A stretch of 64,000 nt of DNA. It comes from Acanthaster planci (Eukaryota; Echinodermata; Asteroidea; Valvatida; Acanthasteridae). Positions 1 to 11,516 of the stretch are shown here, piece by piece. Within the stretch, counting starts at the first letter, position 1, and each line of letters begins with the position of its first letter. Made by a program: the position numbers and the translations under genes. Under the pieces are notes generated by a model, which made no database searches, was not told the DNA's origin, and saw only the letters and a list, made by a program, of their open reading frames with translations. Location of the stretch: contig NW_019091552.1 of the NCBI RefSeq assembly GCF_001949145.1, positions 754,420-818,419 of the forward strand, read 5' to 3'.

Positions 1-198
1 TCAATTATAGATGGTGCAATTTTGAAACAGGTCTGTGATACATTTCAAAGTATTCCTTCGCAATTTGCTGATCTAAGAGTATAGCAATATCTCTAGAGTG
101 TTAATATACTGTAGTGTGTTTAAAGAAGTGAATGGAATCGTTGAGGAAACTACAGTTGCTCTTACGGTATATTCCTAAATCTCCCCGAAACCTCCCAG

Positions 199-1835
199 GA
201 GCGGCATTACACAACCGAATGTTCTTATGGGTTCTGTCAACCTGACTGGGACGGACGGGTATGAGCAGATCCGCCAGAGCAGGCGGAGCATCCCTTTCCC
301 TAATTACATCAACTTCAACGTCAACGACATCGCGCTGCTGGAGCTGGACGTTCCTGTCTCCATCAGCGAGCGAGTCCGGCCCGTGTGTCTCCCGCCCAGG
401 AACGACTCGCACCTGACCAAGGCGGGCAGGTCGGGGACTGTGACTGGCTGGGGCGGCACTATTCCACTCGGTAAGCCTGTGGCCAATATTTCCAGAATGA
501 CTTGGACCCACAGGGGTGGATCCAGGAGGGCACACCCCCTTTTTTGCCTGACCTCCCTGATTTTACTTCCTCGACCCTGGAATTTTCACTTCAAGACGCC
601 CCCCTTCGGAATATCCTGGATCTTCTCTTGCCCAAAGTCCCTCACATTTGGTCAAGTTTGGTTCATCTAAATGGGGTCTTTTCCTCATGCATCTTTCACA
701 TTTTAGCAACTCGCTTCTGCGGATCAAAGAAATTTGCATGAGTCCACCAAATAGGTCCTACACTCTACACCGCACCGCTACCTGTAAAATGCCCCTTTTG
801 CAGACATGCGTTATAACTCATGTATAATTCATTCTCCTCCACCACTGTCAAACTCCACCACTGCATTACTTGTTCCATCAGAATTACTGCAAAGTTGTTA
901 TGATTTTGTATTAGGCATAACACCTTTCGTGCTGCAGACGGCCCGTGCAACTATCGTTGACACCGAGACCTGCAAGAATTTCGAGGAAAAGGTCTATGTT
1001 AACGAGAAAGTAATCTGCTGCATGAACCAGCACGGAGAGCAAAATTCTTGCAAGGTTGGTGAAGATTAGAGAAATAGTTCTTTGAGAGTTTAAGGCCGGA
1101 GAATGTTGGATTCCCATGCTTCTGACGGAAGGTGTGTTTAACCGATAGAAATAACTGATGTTGGAATGAAATGTGGATTGGATGACGAGAAAAACAATGT
1201 ATTTTTGAGGGAAGCCAGAGTTTTGCCAAATTACTTCAGTTATTTGCTGATAGGGGAGATACAAAGCAGTGTAACCTGCAGGATTGGGTACAATCTTTAT
1301 CAGTACGCATATTAAATATGCATAGTTAGTCACTGACTATGCGTAGTGACTAATCACATTCACTCGCAAGGACTTCAGAATATTATGTTGCACTTAACTT
1401 AAGCCGTGTCCGAAAGACATGGCTCCAGCTTGCAATGTTGCACGCGCCCGCGAATGCCACCAGCTGGCGGCTGACTCCATTTGTCATATAGATACGTGTA
1501 TTATCGCAGGCCGTAGCATAAGACTCGTCGCTGTGATAGTGGATGTCAAAGCAGCATTTTGGAAACCCGGAGGGGAGCCTGGAATTGTTTGCTAAAACTG
1601 AGTTTGCTTTCAAGAACTAACGTGTCTTTACAGGCATGACTAATCTACAGTTCAAATTCCTGCCCCACAGGGAGATAGTGGTGGACCTCTGGTTGTGTCA
1701 GACGGCGGTAAATGGTATCAGGTCGGACTGGTCAGTCGCGGCGGCACACCCAGCTGCTCTTCTCCTGGTCAGGTTGTGGTCTACACACGATTGTCCTCGT
1801 TTATCGATTTTATAGAGAAATATGTTAAAGGTTGA
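199..1835 (+). CDS. Trypsin-like (S1) serine protease, 3' exons only
   Basis: Three exons can be joined: 199-470, 915-1054 and 1671-1835 (TGA stop), with GT/AG at each junction and consistent phases (1 then 0). They give about 191 residues, the C-terminal two thirds of a chymotrypsin-fold domain. Visible: the catalytic Asp in NDIALLELD, the TGWGG strand, VLQTARATIVD, and the catalytic Ser in GDSGGPLVV. The exon break falls just before GDSGG, then the chain ends YTRLSSFIDFIEKYVKG. The catalytic His exon lies left of the window, so signal peptide and prodomains cannot be judged. Family knowledge: such proteins are usually secreted endopeptidases. The residue at position 189 (six before the Ser) reads Asn, neither Asp (trypsin) nor Ser (chymotrypsin), so specificity should not be assumed. 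Frame, motifs and splice sites make the family call firm; the individual orthologue is not identifiable. Confidence 0.9.
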
Positions 1836-4800
1836 TGCTTTGTCACTCTGTCGTTCTTTGTGTCAGCGGAAGTTCCCGTTTCTGTGCATTAGTTTACCTC
1901 GCATACGAGGTTCCAAGGGGCTTGAGATGAAGAATCTTTGTTTTTATTGTTTGGCGAAATTTCGTTTTTCTTTAAAGGGTCCAAGTGATGAGTCGTCTGA
2001 AACACATACGTTTGCATCTCCACACTCGTTTTTAATGTATGACAACCGTTTGGCATCCTTCAAGGAGCAAGAGAACTGAAAAATACATTTTGCTTTCATT
2101 TCAAAGCGTCTGAACCTTTCTGGACAACCGAGGGCGCTGTTGACATGATGTAAATCCGGGAAAGACACTGTTCAGTTTCTCTCTTTTTCCTCCGCAAATT
2201 GTGAGCCCCAAATCTGCTCATCGAAACTATATTTGAAACAGGTCTACTCGTTGATTTATTGCCGTTGATTTTGATTAGTTATCAAAGGGGAGGATAATGA
2301 GTAGACCAAAGTATCGGAAAATCAGCAGTTTTTTAAACACATTTTCTCCTTCGGAGGACCTCACAATTTGCAGACGAACACGGAAATTTGCATTTGCCTA
2401 AACCAAAAGTGTGCCAATCGTTGCCTGAAAACCAAAACAATAATAACCAATAGACCTAATGTCAAATTGCAAAACAAAACTTGCAAACAAAGTTAGCTGA
2501 AACACGAAGGAACATTTTCAGGGCTAAAGTTTAATTCATAATTGCATCGCATGGACCCTTTAAACTGACTGTGGTAATAGGGTGGATCTGAAAGAGCATC
2601 ATTATCGAGACGTTCATGGTGAGTTGCCCATTATTATCTGTTCGAGAGGCCTTCTTCATTAAAAGATTAACCCCCAACCCAATTTTCATTCTCCTATTTC
2701 TTCTGGCCTTCTCTAAAGAAGATATCATGATTAACCTGAAAATGTAATCAAGGAAAACAGAGCAATGAAAACCAATCTGTTATTTGGTTGGACGCTTAGA
2801 ATAAGTAAGGCTTGGGATTTTACTGCTGGTTGTTTGGAGAACTTCTATTAAGCATCACAGGGGACCAGCCTGGAGACAACACGAGAAGTCATGAATGGCT
2901 CAATTTGTGGTTCCATTGTTCCAGATTTATATTTAATCTTGCAATATCTTGATATTTCCTGAACGCATTTAATTACAAGATTTTTTGTACGCATTTACTA
3001 AATTGGTTCTGTGGCGCAATCGTCGAAATGGAATGAACTAAAATGTTGTACTGAGTGTGGTGTGTTTAGAATTTAAATGTTTCCTACTGACATCACTACT
3101 GTCCCCTAGGTGAGGGGATGGTTTTTGAAACTATTTTGTAAGCGTGATAAAAACACACAGGCAGTGGGCACGTAGTATACCAAGTGGAAAGCGTGGCACC
3201 AGACAGGCCTACAATCTAATATGGTTTCTATGGTTACAAAATGCAAAATATGTTCGATTCAAATGAATGATTCTTAAAATTACTTCCATTGTTGAGGAAT
3301 AATAACCTTTAAGGATAGTCGAGCTTTCTCGGACCATCTGGCAGCGGGGGAGGGGGAATTCTGCCCCCGCCTCTTTCAGGGTTAGAGCAAAATTTTACGG
3401 TGTTTTTAACACGAGTTTCGATTCAGCTATTTTGAATGCGTATGTCTGACTGCACCTTGGTGTACTATATGTGCCTCCGTACTTTACCAGTGGTCTTATC
3501 AATGCACAGCACTGTCTTGTGTAATCAGTACTAGCCGTCAGGGACACGTGTTTAATTCATAGTTTTATGAGGTGAAAATAAAGCAAGCCTCACGGAGTAC
3601 TGAAGGACAGTTGGGATGGTTATCAAAGATGTGACGTTCATTTCGGTTGTACGCAAGTAAAATGCTATTTCACTTGCTGGGGTGGTTTGAAAGGTATGAA
3701 AATAAGCAAAATACCTGTAAGGAGAAAGAGATGTACATGTGTTAATTAACCTGAAGTTACTCGTTTTTAATATTGTATAAATTGTAAAATGTTGACATAT
3801 AGCTTCCCACGCTTTTTGGCAGTTACGGTACACAGCGTATCAGGGCAGGACTGACTTAAAAGGGCGCGCCCGTTGAAATACACTCAAATACACACACGCA
3901 CGCTTCTATAAGCACGGGAATATATGTACCGAAAAAAGGAACGTCCAGTTGTTAAGGTACCTCAGTAAAAACTGTTACGTCAATTTGCATCATAAAGATT
4001 TTATCATCAATAAGTTATAATCAAATCCTCTTGAAGTACTTGTTTTAATACGGTGTTACATATAAAGATTTTGTATGTGTTCGATTAATATAAGTGTTTA
4101 TCATTATTACTGAAGTAGTTTAGCTCCAGGTCGTAGCTGTAGCTTTTTTATGAGTACTATGAAAACAATGGTTGGACTTTTCTAACGAATTTACTTTCCT
4201 CAATTAAATGGGAAAAAATCGAATTTCTTCATGTTAAAAATCATGAAATAAATCAGTTTGTGTCGTAAACTAATTTCCTTGAAGCAGATATGTGTCACTG
4301 TATCAAGAAGTTAATCGTGTCGAAGAGTGTTCATTTGGAAAATTAGCATGTTGTTAACTGCTTTGATGGGCGACATGGCTTTTTGAACACCCCAGTGACC
4401 GGAGCTTCTTATTCCAGGACGCGAATGACCAGGCAGTTACCAGGAACGCCCTAACCATGGCTGTTAGTTGGGAGAGTAGGTAGGCCTACTCTTAGAGGAG
4501 GCACCGTCAGTCATTATGGAGCATATCATCTATTGGATTTTTTTCTGGCCCGGGTCGCAACATGATAAGCAGTCATCCACAGCGCCTATTCTCCTAGTGG
4601 CATCATCAGATAAAAAGCATTTTTCATAGCATGATCAAAATGACAACGAATATTCCAGTCATTGTATAATTCTCGTTGTAATTCATGTGAGAGCATACTG
4701 GAGAGCTGCGATTTCTAACGACTGCAGCTTTGAACCGTCTCGTCTGAACTTCTATCAGACTGCATGACATCATTCCCTTGGTGCAAATAAACAGGACATC

Positions 4801-5153
4801 GATGTACGTGCCACAAATTTTGGTCTAAAGTCGTCATCAACTGATAACTTTAATAATCGTGACCTTAGATAGGCCTCTCTGCCTAGAAAGTATCGAATTC
4901 GAGTTTACCGACATCATTTGTGTTTCCAAAGTGGAACAGTTACAAGTAATTAAAAGCTTCTGGAGTCATAGTTTATGTTTAAATGTAAGCGCACCCGCGT
5001 CTGTTTTCAGATCTCTTTGGTCGGAAGTACTAATTTCACGTTTACGAAATTAGTCACTTCGGTATGCAATCCATTCGTTTATCATGATCGCCTTGTGTGA
5101 ATTTTTTAGTTATCAGATTAATTTGTTGGCTGAGTTTATTCTCTTTGTGTACG
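1836..5153. other. Gene-free spacer
   Basis: No ORF with a recognisable domain, RNA gene or clear repeat was seen. Composition is AT-rich apart from short G-runs near 3350. The region lies between the convergent ends of the protease (+) and the GPCR (-), so it should hold the two 3' UTRs. Confidence 0.5.
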
Positions 5154-5159
5154 TTTATT
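5154..5159 (-). other. Candidate polyadenylation signal of the GPCR
   Basis: AATAAA on the minus strand, about 160 bases past the GPCR stop codon. A second minus-strand AATAAA lies at 5135-5140. Placement is right for a short 3' UTR; there is no direct evidence of use. Confidence 0.4.
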
Positions 5160-5319
5160 TGTAAACGATTTTTAAGAATTTTGTTCGACTTGTATTCACG
5201 TCAATAAAACCCATGGTAATTGTTAACGCCCATGCCCAAAGTGTTTGTTTACATGTCTTATTATAATTGTGGCGTCGATTGTCAACTTTTATAGTAGGGC
5301 ATCACTTTTGGAGAGGCTT

Positions 5320-6411
5320 TCAGCGTGAGAACAGTCTTCTTGCTTTCCAAACACAGAGAATGTCTCGAAAAGCCTGCCTGAATTGTCTGTTTAGTATGCC
5401 GTAAATCAGCGGGTTACAAGCCGAGTTGGCCATGGCCAACCAAGTGGTGATCGCAAACACCGCGTCGGGAAAGTGACAGTTGTGCGGTCTACTGAGACAA
5501 ACCATCGTCACGACGTGCGGCAGCCAACAGAACAAGAACGTACCTATGACGGCCAGGAGCGTGATGGCTGCTTTCATTTCGGACTTGAGCCGTCTCCAGG
5601 ACTGGCAGAAGCACCTCTCACGCGGACAGCCGTTCACGCCGGCAGGGCCAACTTGACAAGAAGCGACTTGCCGTGAATGCTTGCGGGCTGTCTTCAGAAC
5701 GTGATAATAGCAGAAGAACATGGTAGTCACGGGGAAACCCAGGTCGATGGCGAAGACCGTCAGAGTATAGGAGAGAGTGCCTCCCCAGTCGGCCGTGCAG
5801 ATGTACTCCATGTCAATGTAGGCATAGGTGGACCAACCCATGATGGGCAAGGCCGACAGGACAACAGCGTGCAGCCACGTCAACGCAATGGAGAAGATGA
5901 TTTTACTGCGTGTCATCACCGCGTTGTACTGGAGAGGATGCAGGATGGCGAGGTAGCGATCTATGGCTATGGTTCCCAGAGTGAAAACACTGACGCTGCA
6001 GAAGAGGGTCGTCAGCGCCCCGACGAAGGAGCAGATAAATGCGCCAAAAGGCCATCGTCCGACGGTGCTGCAGGTCAAGATGAAGGGCATGGCCAGTGCT
6101 CCGTTGAGGAAGTCGGCGATGGCCAAGTTGGCGACGTACACTGAGGCGGTATTTTTGAGTTGGCCGTCCCGGTAGATCGCTGCCAGGACCAAGCTGTTGC
6201 CAAGAACACTTAAGAGCATAATGACAGCCATTACGCCGCTCTGAATGACAATGACAGCAATATGACGGTCGTCCAAAGATGGGAGGGACTCGCCATCATC
6301 TGTGGATGAGTTGACAGTTTCAAAACTCCCACAAGACGAAGCATTACAAAGAGTCATTGCCAACAAGAAGTTTTGCAACGACCTCTTGAATATAAATTTC
6401 ATACGTTTCAT
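5320..6411 (-). CDS. Intronless class A (rhodopsin-family) orphan GPCR
   Basis: A single uninterrupted 363-codon frame with seven hydrophobic segments. Landmarks by residue: N-glycosylation sequons at N23 and N34; GNSLVL in TM1 (N72); LAIAD in TM2 (D100); Cys127 at the top of TM3, able to pair with Cys205 in loop 2; DRY at 151-153; TM5 Pro227; a Cys-rich third intracellular loop; FCWLP in TM6 (295-298); NSACNPLIY in TM7 (329-337). This is a complete activation-motif set, so it is probably a functional plasma-membrane G-protein-coupled receptor. The retinal-lysine position in TM7 (six before the NP Asn) is Met, so it is not a retinal-binding opsin. The overall look is amine/melatonin/orphan-like, and the ligand cannot be assigned. 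The first ATG of the frame was used; the Met at residue 4 is an alternative. No introns, as is common for expanded invertebrate receptors. Confidence 0.93.
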   Translation of the reverse strand: MKRMKFIFKRSLQNFLLAMTLCNASSCGSFETVNSSTDDGESLPSLDDRHIAVIVIQSGVMAVIMLLSVLGNSLVLAAIYRDGQLKNTASVYVANLAIADFLNGALAMPFILTCSTVGRWPFGAFICSFVGALTTLFCSVSVFTLGTIAIDRYLAILHPLQYNAVMTRSKIIFSIALTWLHAVVLSALPIMGWSTYAYIDMEYICTADWGGTLSYTLTVFAIDLGFPVTTMFFCYYHVLKTARKHSRQVASCQVGPAGVNGCPRERCFCQSWRRLKSEMKAAITLLAVIGTFLFCWLPHVVTMVCLSRPHNCHFPDAVFAITTWLAMANSACNPLIYGILNRQFRQAFRDILCVWKARRLFSR

Positions 6412-6828
6412 ACATTACTTAAGTCATTATTGCTGTAAACCGGTAATAAATCAGTACCACTTGTCCCGTTAGGCCAAAAGTGTATGCTGAACTAAGTGCA
6501 TTTATTGATGCAGTCACTTTCTGTGTGTAGCTGACAAATTTTCACTCGGCTTCAAACAGTTCATGTCTCTGCGCGTCACTGCATGTCGTCAACTCCCAGA
6601 AACAGAATTCCAACTGCGCGGGTAAGTTCTCAATGTTCCTGTACGTTGCGTGATGTCTGAAACACTGGGACAGATGTGTATCAGAACAGGCTAAAGTAGT
6701 AAAACATGACGACTCGGTTGACTTTTTTGAAACCATTTAATCATTAATTCAACGTCCTGTGCTTTTGTTAGATAACTCCAGCACACTCCCTTGCGCGTGC
6801 AACGTGCGCAGTGTGCCGATTCCCCCCC

Positions 6829-7036
6829 CCCGTAGCCGGTGGCGTAGCCGGGGGGGGGCACCTGGGGGGCACGTTCCCTCCCACAAATTCCCGGTGCCCC
6901 TAGGTGCACCTCTCCTCACTGAAAAAAATGTAACCTGCCCCCCAAAAACCATACCACTGAAAACTGGTACCCCCATAAGATACTGGTGCCCCCTTTGTGT
7001 CCCCCCCACTTGTAAAATCCTAGCTACGGCACTACC
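6829..7036. mobile_element. Degenerate MITE-like element
   Basis: The left end reads GGTGGCGTAGCCGGGG. The right end, reverse-complemented, reads AGTGCCGTAGCTAGGA, a diverged terminal inverted repeat enclosing G/C homopolymer-rich sequence of about 200 bases. No coding capacity. Confidence 0.4.
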
Positions 7037-8569
7037 CGTTGCATCAAAGACAACATTATTCTAAAGGATTTCGCCCATATTTTTTTTACTCTAAAGATCA
7101 GTCTCCGAAGTCGGCAATAAATGACGCATATCCACGAAGGGAAGGCAAGAGCTCAACTAAATATGCCCCGCAACCTAAGGCCCAGCGGAAGTGGACAATA
7201 TTGACACAGTATCGTCGCGCCTCGCGGCCTCTCGCTCTTGCCTTCATCCATCTCTTGATAACACCGTTTACGAGTGTGTTTGCGATCGAAAATGATACAT
7301 TACTCCGAGTTCATGCCGTTGCCACGACAGCCAGATTTTTTATTTCGAAAAACACGGACGCAGCTTTTTCTGCTGACTAGTCACAATGAATATGCTCAAT
7401 CAGCGATTATGAGGAGATCTTTGCAAATTCCCTTGTTAGACGAAACAGGTTCATCGTTAAATAAATTGAGCTGAATTTAGAACGTATATTTTGCAAAATA
7501 TAACGAGCTGTTTGAAAATTCCCGCCCCGATTACACATGCCTGTTTTTCCACTTTTGGTTTGCCCGTTTTAAATGATCTGATTTCTGTTTAAAAGTTAAG
7601 GAAAGGGTGATATTGTGGCAATATCATGGAAATTGTTTTTGCAAATACGACATCTTAAAAATTAACTAACTAGAAATCCTTTGGGAACATTAATTTAAAG
7701 GAAATGTACAGATGGAACAGGTGGTTGACAAAAATACAAATGAACCAAATCCATCAAGAGTTGAATTCAAACGAAACAACTTTAATGGCTCCAAGGAAAT
7801 CTTTCATAGACTATATTTGGTATTGTTTACTTACCGTGCGACAAAGGACAACTTCCTGAAGTTTTCACACAGAAGTCAGGGCTGTGTAACAGCTCCGCCC
7901 ACGTTGGGAGTCGTCACGGCACAGAATGTCTCCAGATTTATTCCGAAGATAGATGGATGATTAACTTTTTTTCCCAGAAGAAAATGAAGGTCCCCTTTAT
8001 CTTTTCCCCATGCAATATGAAACCGGCCAGAAAGTATTTCAAATTAAAGTTACTTAGAAGGAAATGACTGAAGTTGTTTCTTGGATACTAGGTAGCGGTC
8101 TATGGCCAAGAATTGCTATAAAAGCTTGGTGCCAAAGCCATTGTGGTACGGTAGGATGGGGCCGATCCCTTTCAAAAATGCAAAAATGATTGTGTCAGGT
8201 TTTGAGTCCGGGGGTCGTAAAATTGGGATTTTTCCTGAAATGAATAACGATCTTTTATATACACCAACCTCTGAGATATCGAATAGTGCCAAAGGACCGT
8301 GGCACGCGTGATTGCGAAGGTCTACTCGGCGCCAAAAGTTCTTTCTCAACGCTTCATTAAGGTTTCGAGGGACATATCGTCAGAGTTGTATTGACCAGAG
8401 TCAATGATTGTAGGTCTTCGTACGGCGGTGACACGTTTCTGTAATTTATTGCATCCCTAATGCCACAGTTCGTCCCTTCAAACCTGTGAGCACGGACGTG
8501 TATAATAAAATCTGAAATCGCAATGCCCTTAATCAGCTGAGCTTATAGAGTCATGGAATCCACTCGCGG
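7037..8569. other. Spacer; possible BRCT-like remnant at 7340-7468
   Basis: Mostly featureless. In one + frame around 7350-7465 the peptide LLTSHNEYAQSAIMRRSLQ is followed by IPLLDE, which resembles the middle of a BRCT domain, the N-terminal domain of vertebrate PARP4. No convincing splice sites or upstream BRCT half were found, so this could be chance. Nothing else recognised. Confidence 0.15.
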
Positions 8570-8680
8570 CCATTTTACCCAGCCGAATACAAAGCTTTCC
8601 TGGCAATGCCCGCCTTTGTTCTTCCTGACGTCAATAGTAGGGAGCCAACCCACGCATTTGTATTCGGCTCGGTAAAATGG
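8570..8680. mobile_element. Foldback (palindromic) element, 111 bp
   Basis: A 24-base arm at 8570-8593 (CCATTTTACC...GAATACAAA) is repeated in inverse orientation at 8657-8680 with one mismatch, separated by 63 bases. This is typical of a short foldback or MITE element, and it could form a long hairpin. Non-coding. Confidence 0.7.
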
Positions 8681-9059
8681 TTTCAGTTGAAATGACAGAG
8701 CACAAAGTCACAGTTCCATCACCTTGAAAAACTGAGATTTGGCAGGAACTAGGTTGCAACACCGAGCTTCAAAATTGAACAGAAACGAGATAGCAACCCA
8801 TGCGTTTCCACTGCGAACTTTGGCCTATCATGAAAGGGCTTATCAGCCCGAAGGTCTTTTCACAGCCATCAAAATGGGCTTTTATATTTTGACCTCAAAA
8901 AGTGGGTCACCAGCTACACTGACATATGACAACGACGCGTGGCTTAGTAAAGTAGTTGACTCACACGATCACTTTGGAGTATGCATCCATGATGAATGGT
9001 GAAGGTTTGCAAAGCGGTTTGTATATTACATCAATAAAAGTTTAATTTAACCGGATTTT

Positions 9060-9483
9060 CCAAAGCACGGAGACAGTGTGAATCTTTAAATGTTCTCGCA
9101 CAATAATAGTAACAGTATTACTAACAGTACTATTGTTGTAGAACATTTAAAGACCCCTCAGTACTATCGTTGTAGAACATTTAAAGACCCCTCAGTACTA
9201 TTGTTGTAGAACATTTAAAGACCCCTCAGTACTATTGTTGTAGAACATTTAAAGACCCCTCAGTACTATCGTTGTAGAGCATTTAAAGACCCCTCAGTAC
9301 TATCGTTGTAAAACATTTAAAGACCCCTCAGTACTATTGTTGTAGAGCATTTAAAGACCCCTCAGTACTATTGTTGTAGAGCATTTAAAGACCCCTCAGT
9401 ACTATTGTTGTAGAACATTTAAAGACCCCTCAGTACTATTGTTGTAGACCATTTAAAGATCCCACACTGTCTCCGTGCTTTGG
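9060..9483. mobile_element. TIR element with internal minisatellite
   Basis: Left end CCAAAGCACGGAGACAGTGT at 9060-9079; the same sequence inverted ends at 9483. The inverted similarity continues inward (ATCTTTAAATG), giving TIRs of about 40 bases. Between them lie ten tandem copies of a 34-bp unit. Total length is 424 bp with no ORF. No obvious target-site duplication. The structure fits a non-autonomous transposon that has amplified a subterminal sequence. Confidence 0.8.
9128..9467 (+). repeat. 34-bp tandem minisatellite, 10 copies
   Basis: Unit beginning TACTATTGTTGTAGAACATT, with starts at 9128, 9162, 9196, 9230, 9264, 9298, 9332, 9366, 9400 and 9434. Copies differ only at a few positions (attg/atcg, gaac/gagc). 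The ATTTAAAGA part of each unit also occurs, inverted, next to the left TIR. Confidence 0.95.
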
Positions 9484-10618
9484 TGAATATGCTCTTGCTT
9501 TGAAACGATCATCGAGTAACTAGGCATTGGAGGAATGAAAATGTTGCTGATTTTTGGTTTTTTTTTCATTCGTAAACGATTCCTCGTTCCAGGTGGTGGT
9601 GCCGTTTCTAAAATGCTGGCACCACAATGCTGCCTTTCATTTCCAGGGCAAAAGTGACAACTGTCTGAGTGTTCCCACACCCTCCCTAAACCGAATACGC
9701 AACTGAAAGATGCACGTCCTGCATACGTCATTAGCTCTGAAACTGGTAGGGTCACCATGTCGTGTGGACTCTATGTTCGCCTGCTATACATGTAGGCTGA
9801 CGCGTTCCAAACCGCTAGACTTGAGTCATTTGCCCCGATATATGGGTACATCCGCACTGCAGTCGCTGTACAGTACGTGGTAACGTTAAGCCATTGTTCC
9901 CTATCTTATTACTATAATTGTGACACCATAAAAATGTAGCTGCCAACTCCCACTCTACGTGCGCAGAGTTCAGATAAATAGCTGTCTTCTTAAGTGTGTA
10001 TGCCCAGAGTTGGTGAGGGACCAACTTAACTGAGCTTTTTTGTGGAAGTGTCTATTGACAGTTCGTTTTGACCCTTTCATGTCATTTCAATTCTACAGTG
10101 CTGTTGTCAATCCGGATACGTGCTGAAGGCCATTGGTACTGTCAGACAATCCACTGAGCTAACAGGCCGCACTACGTTTGCTAGTTCGAGCACGAATGAC
10201 GAAGCCAGCTGCAGAGTAAGTTCGCGTGCAATACGTGGTTCGAGGGGGTGAATTGATTTAAGTCACGTCTAGATGACTTGAATCCAGGTGGCCCGATTTT
10301 AGTTTGTCTCTTGGTAAAAAATGAAATGCATTTAAAAAAAATTTTTACTTGAGTTGATAACAGGAATTGTTAATGTTTGCATTTTCTCATTGTCTCCACA
10401 CTGCATTACCGAATTGTATAACGGGCCACATACTCGAAATCAAATAATCCTCTTTTCATAAAGTGATGCGTTGTCGAGTCGGAATAAAATTATCTACAAA
10501 AAAATTGAATTTGAAAGCTGACCAGAGAAAGCGAATTTGGAGAATTCCATACCAGTTTCTGTCTTAAACCACAATCGTTAATGTCAATGAGTTATTTTAG
10601 ACGACCTATTTTTTAATA
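9484..10618. other. Spacer upstream of recognised PARP4 exons
   Basis: No recognised gene. A 39-codon open stretch at 10099-10215 is flanked by a plausible AG acceptor and GTAAGT donor. Its end phase (0) does not match the first recognised PARP4 exon and its peptide has no known motif, so it was not included in the gene. Confidence 0.3.
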
Positions 10619-11003
10619 TGAGAGCCAAGTGTGGCATACTTCAGTAACTGGTCAGCAAAATAATGAAATAGAACAGGTACAGAAGAGAGCTTGTCGTGTT
10701 ATTCTGGGTTTTGAATATGTAAATTATCTTGACGCTATTGATAAATTGAACCTACTGACACTTGAATCTAGACGCCAGAACATTCTTTGTTCTCTTGTAC
10801 ATTTTACTTGCCTCCCAGCCGCTCTGTTCTTGTTGTTATTTTCTTCAACTGGTTTCATTTTTAAATATAACTATCTATTTTAGGTTGTAATAATTATTTT
10901 ATGTATTTGTATTCAGTTTTGTTTATGTTTCATATTAGTAATGACTATAATTCAGCCTTCTGGCTGCCATGTGTCAGTCTTTTATCAAATAGATAAATAA
11001 ACC
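10619..11003 (+). mobile_element. 3' fragment of a non-LTR retrotransposon (LINE)
   Basis: The open frame reads WHTSVTGQQNNEIEQVQKRA, then CRVILG and LNLLTLESRRQNILC. This matches the conserved C-terminal segment of LINE reverse transcriptases. A short 3' region follows, ending in an AGATAAATAAA-type tail near 11000. Endonuclease and catalytic RT parts are absent, so it is a 5'-truncated dead copy, in the same orientation as PARP4. Confidence 0.75.
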
Positions 11004-11516
11004 AGTGAATAGAAGTAGCCAATCAGAGTAAGAATTTAAAGCTCATTTATCCCTTACAGACCATAGAAACTGGTCCCCTGTTTGGAGGCCTTTAGAGCGA
11101 TGTTTTGAATTTCCTTTGTAAGTTTCGTTTCTTTGATAAGCTGGTAGTCAGGAAATGTTCTGAAGTAAAATGCTACTTTTGACTGATTTCACTGCCCCAA
11201 AGGTTCGTGGTTGCATTAAATGCACGTCATGCTTGTAATCAAATAAGAATGTCGAAAACGGAATATCGTCACGTAACCCAATGCATGGAAATAATTCATT
11301 GTCAGTGAAACATAGTGGAAATGTAAGCGAAAGGACAGAAAATGGACATCTCCACGCTGAAGTGGAAATTTGGTCGCTAGTACACTGTGACCGACTGCGT
11401 CATCTCAGGTAGTTCTGGACCAAAAAGGTGTTCTTTGACAAGTGTAGAAGGCCCAGAAGAAATCGCATTCGAATTGCTTGATGGTTTTTTTTTAATTGTA
11501 AAACATTTTGCTTTAG

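Noticed and set aside
5677-6144. 155-codon plus-strand frame opposite the GPCR
   Set aside because: Antisense shadow of the receptor; the peptide is low-information and lacks motifs.
10099-10215. Possible additional PARP4 5' exon (39 open codons, AG...GTAAGT)
   Set aside because: Its end phase is 0, while the next recognised exon (11517) needs phase 2, and the peptide matches no part of the family I know.
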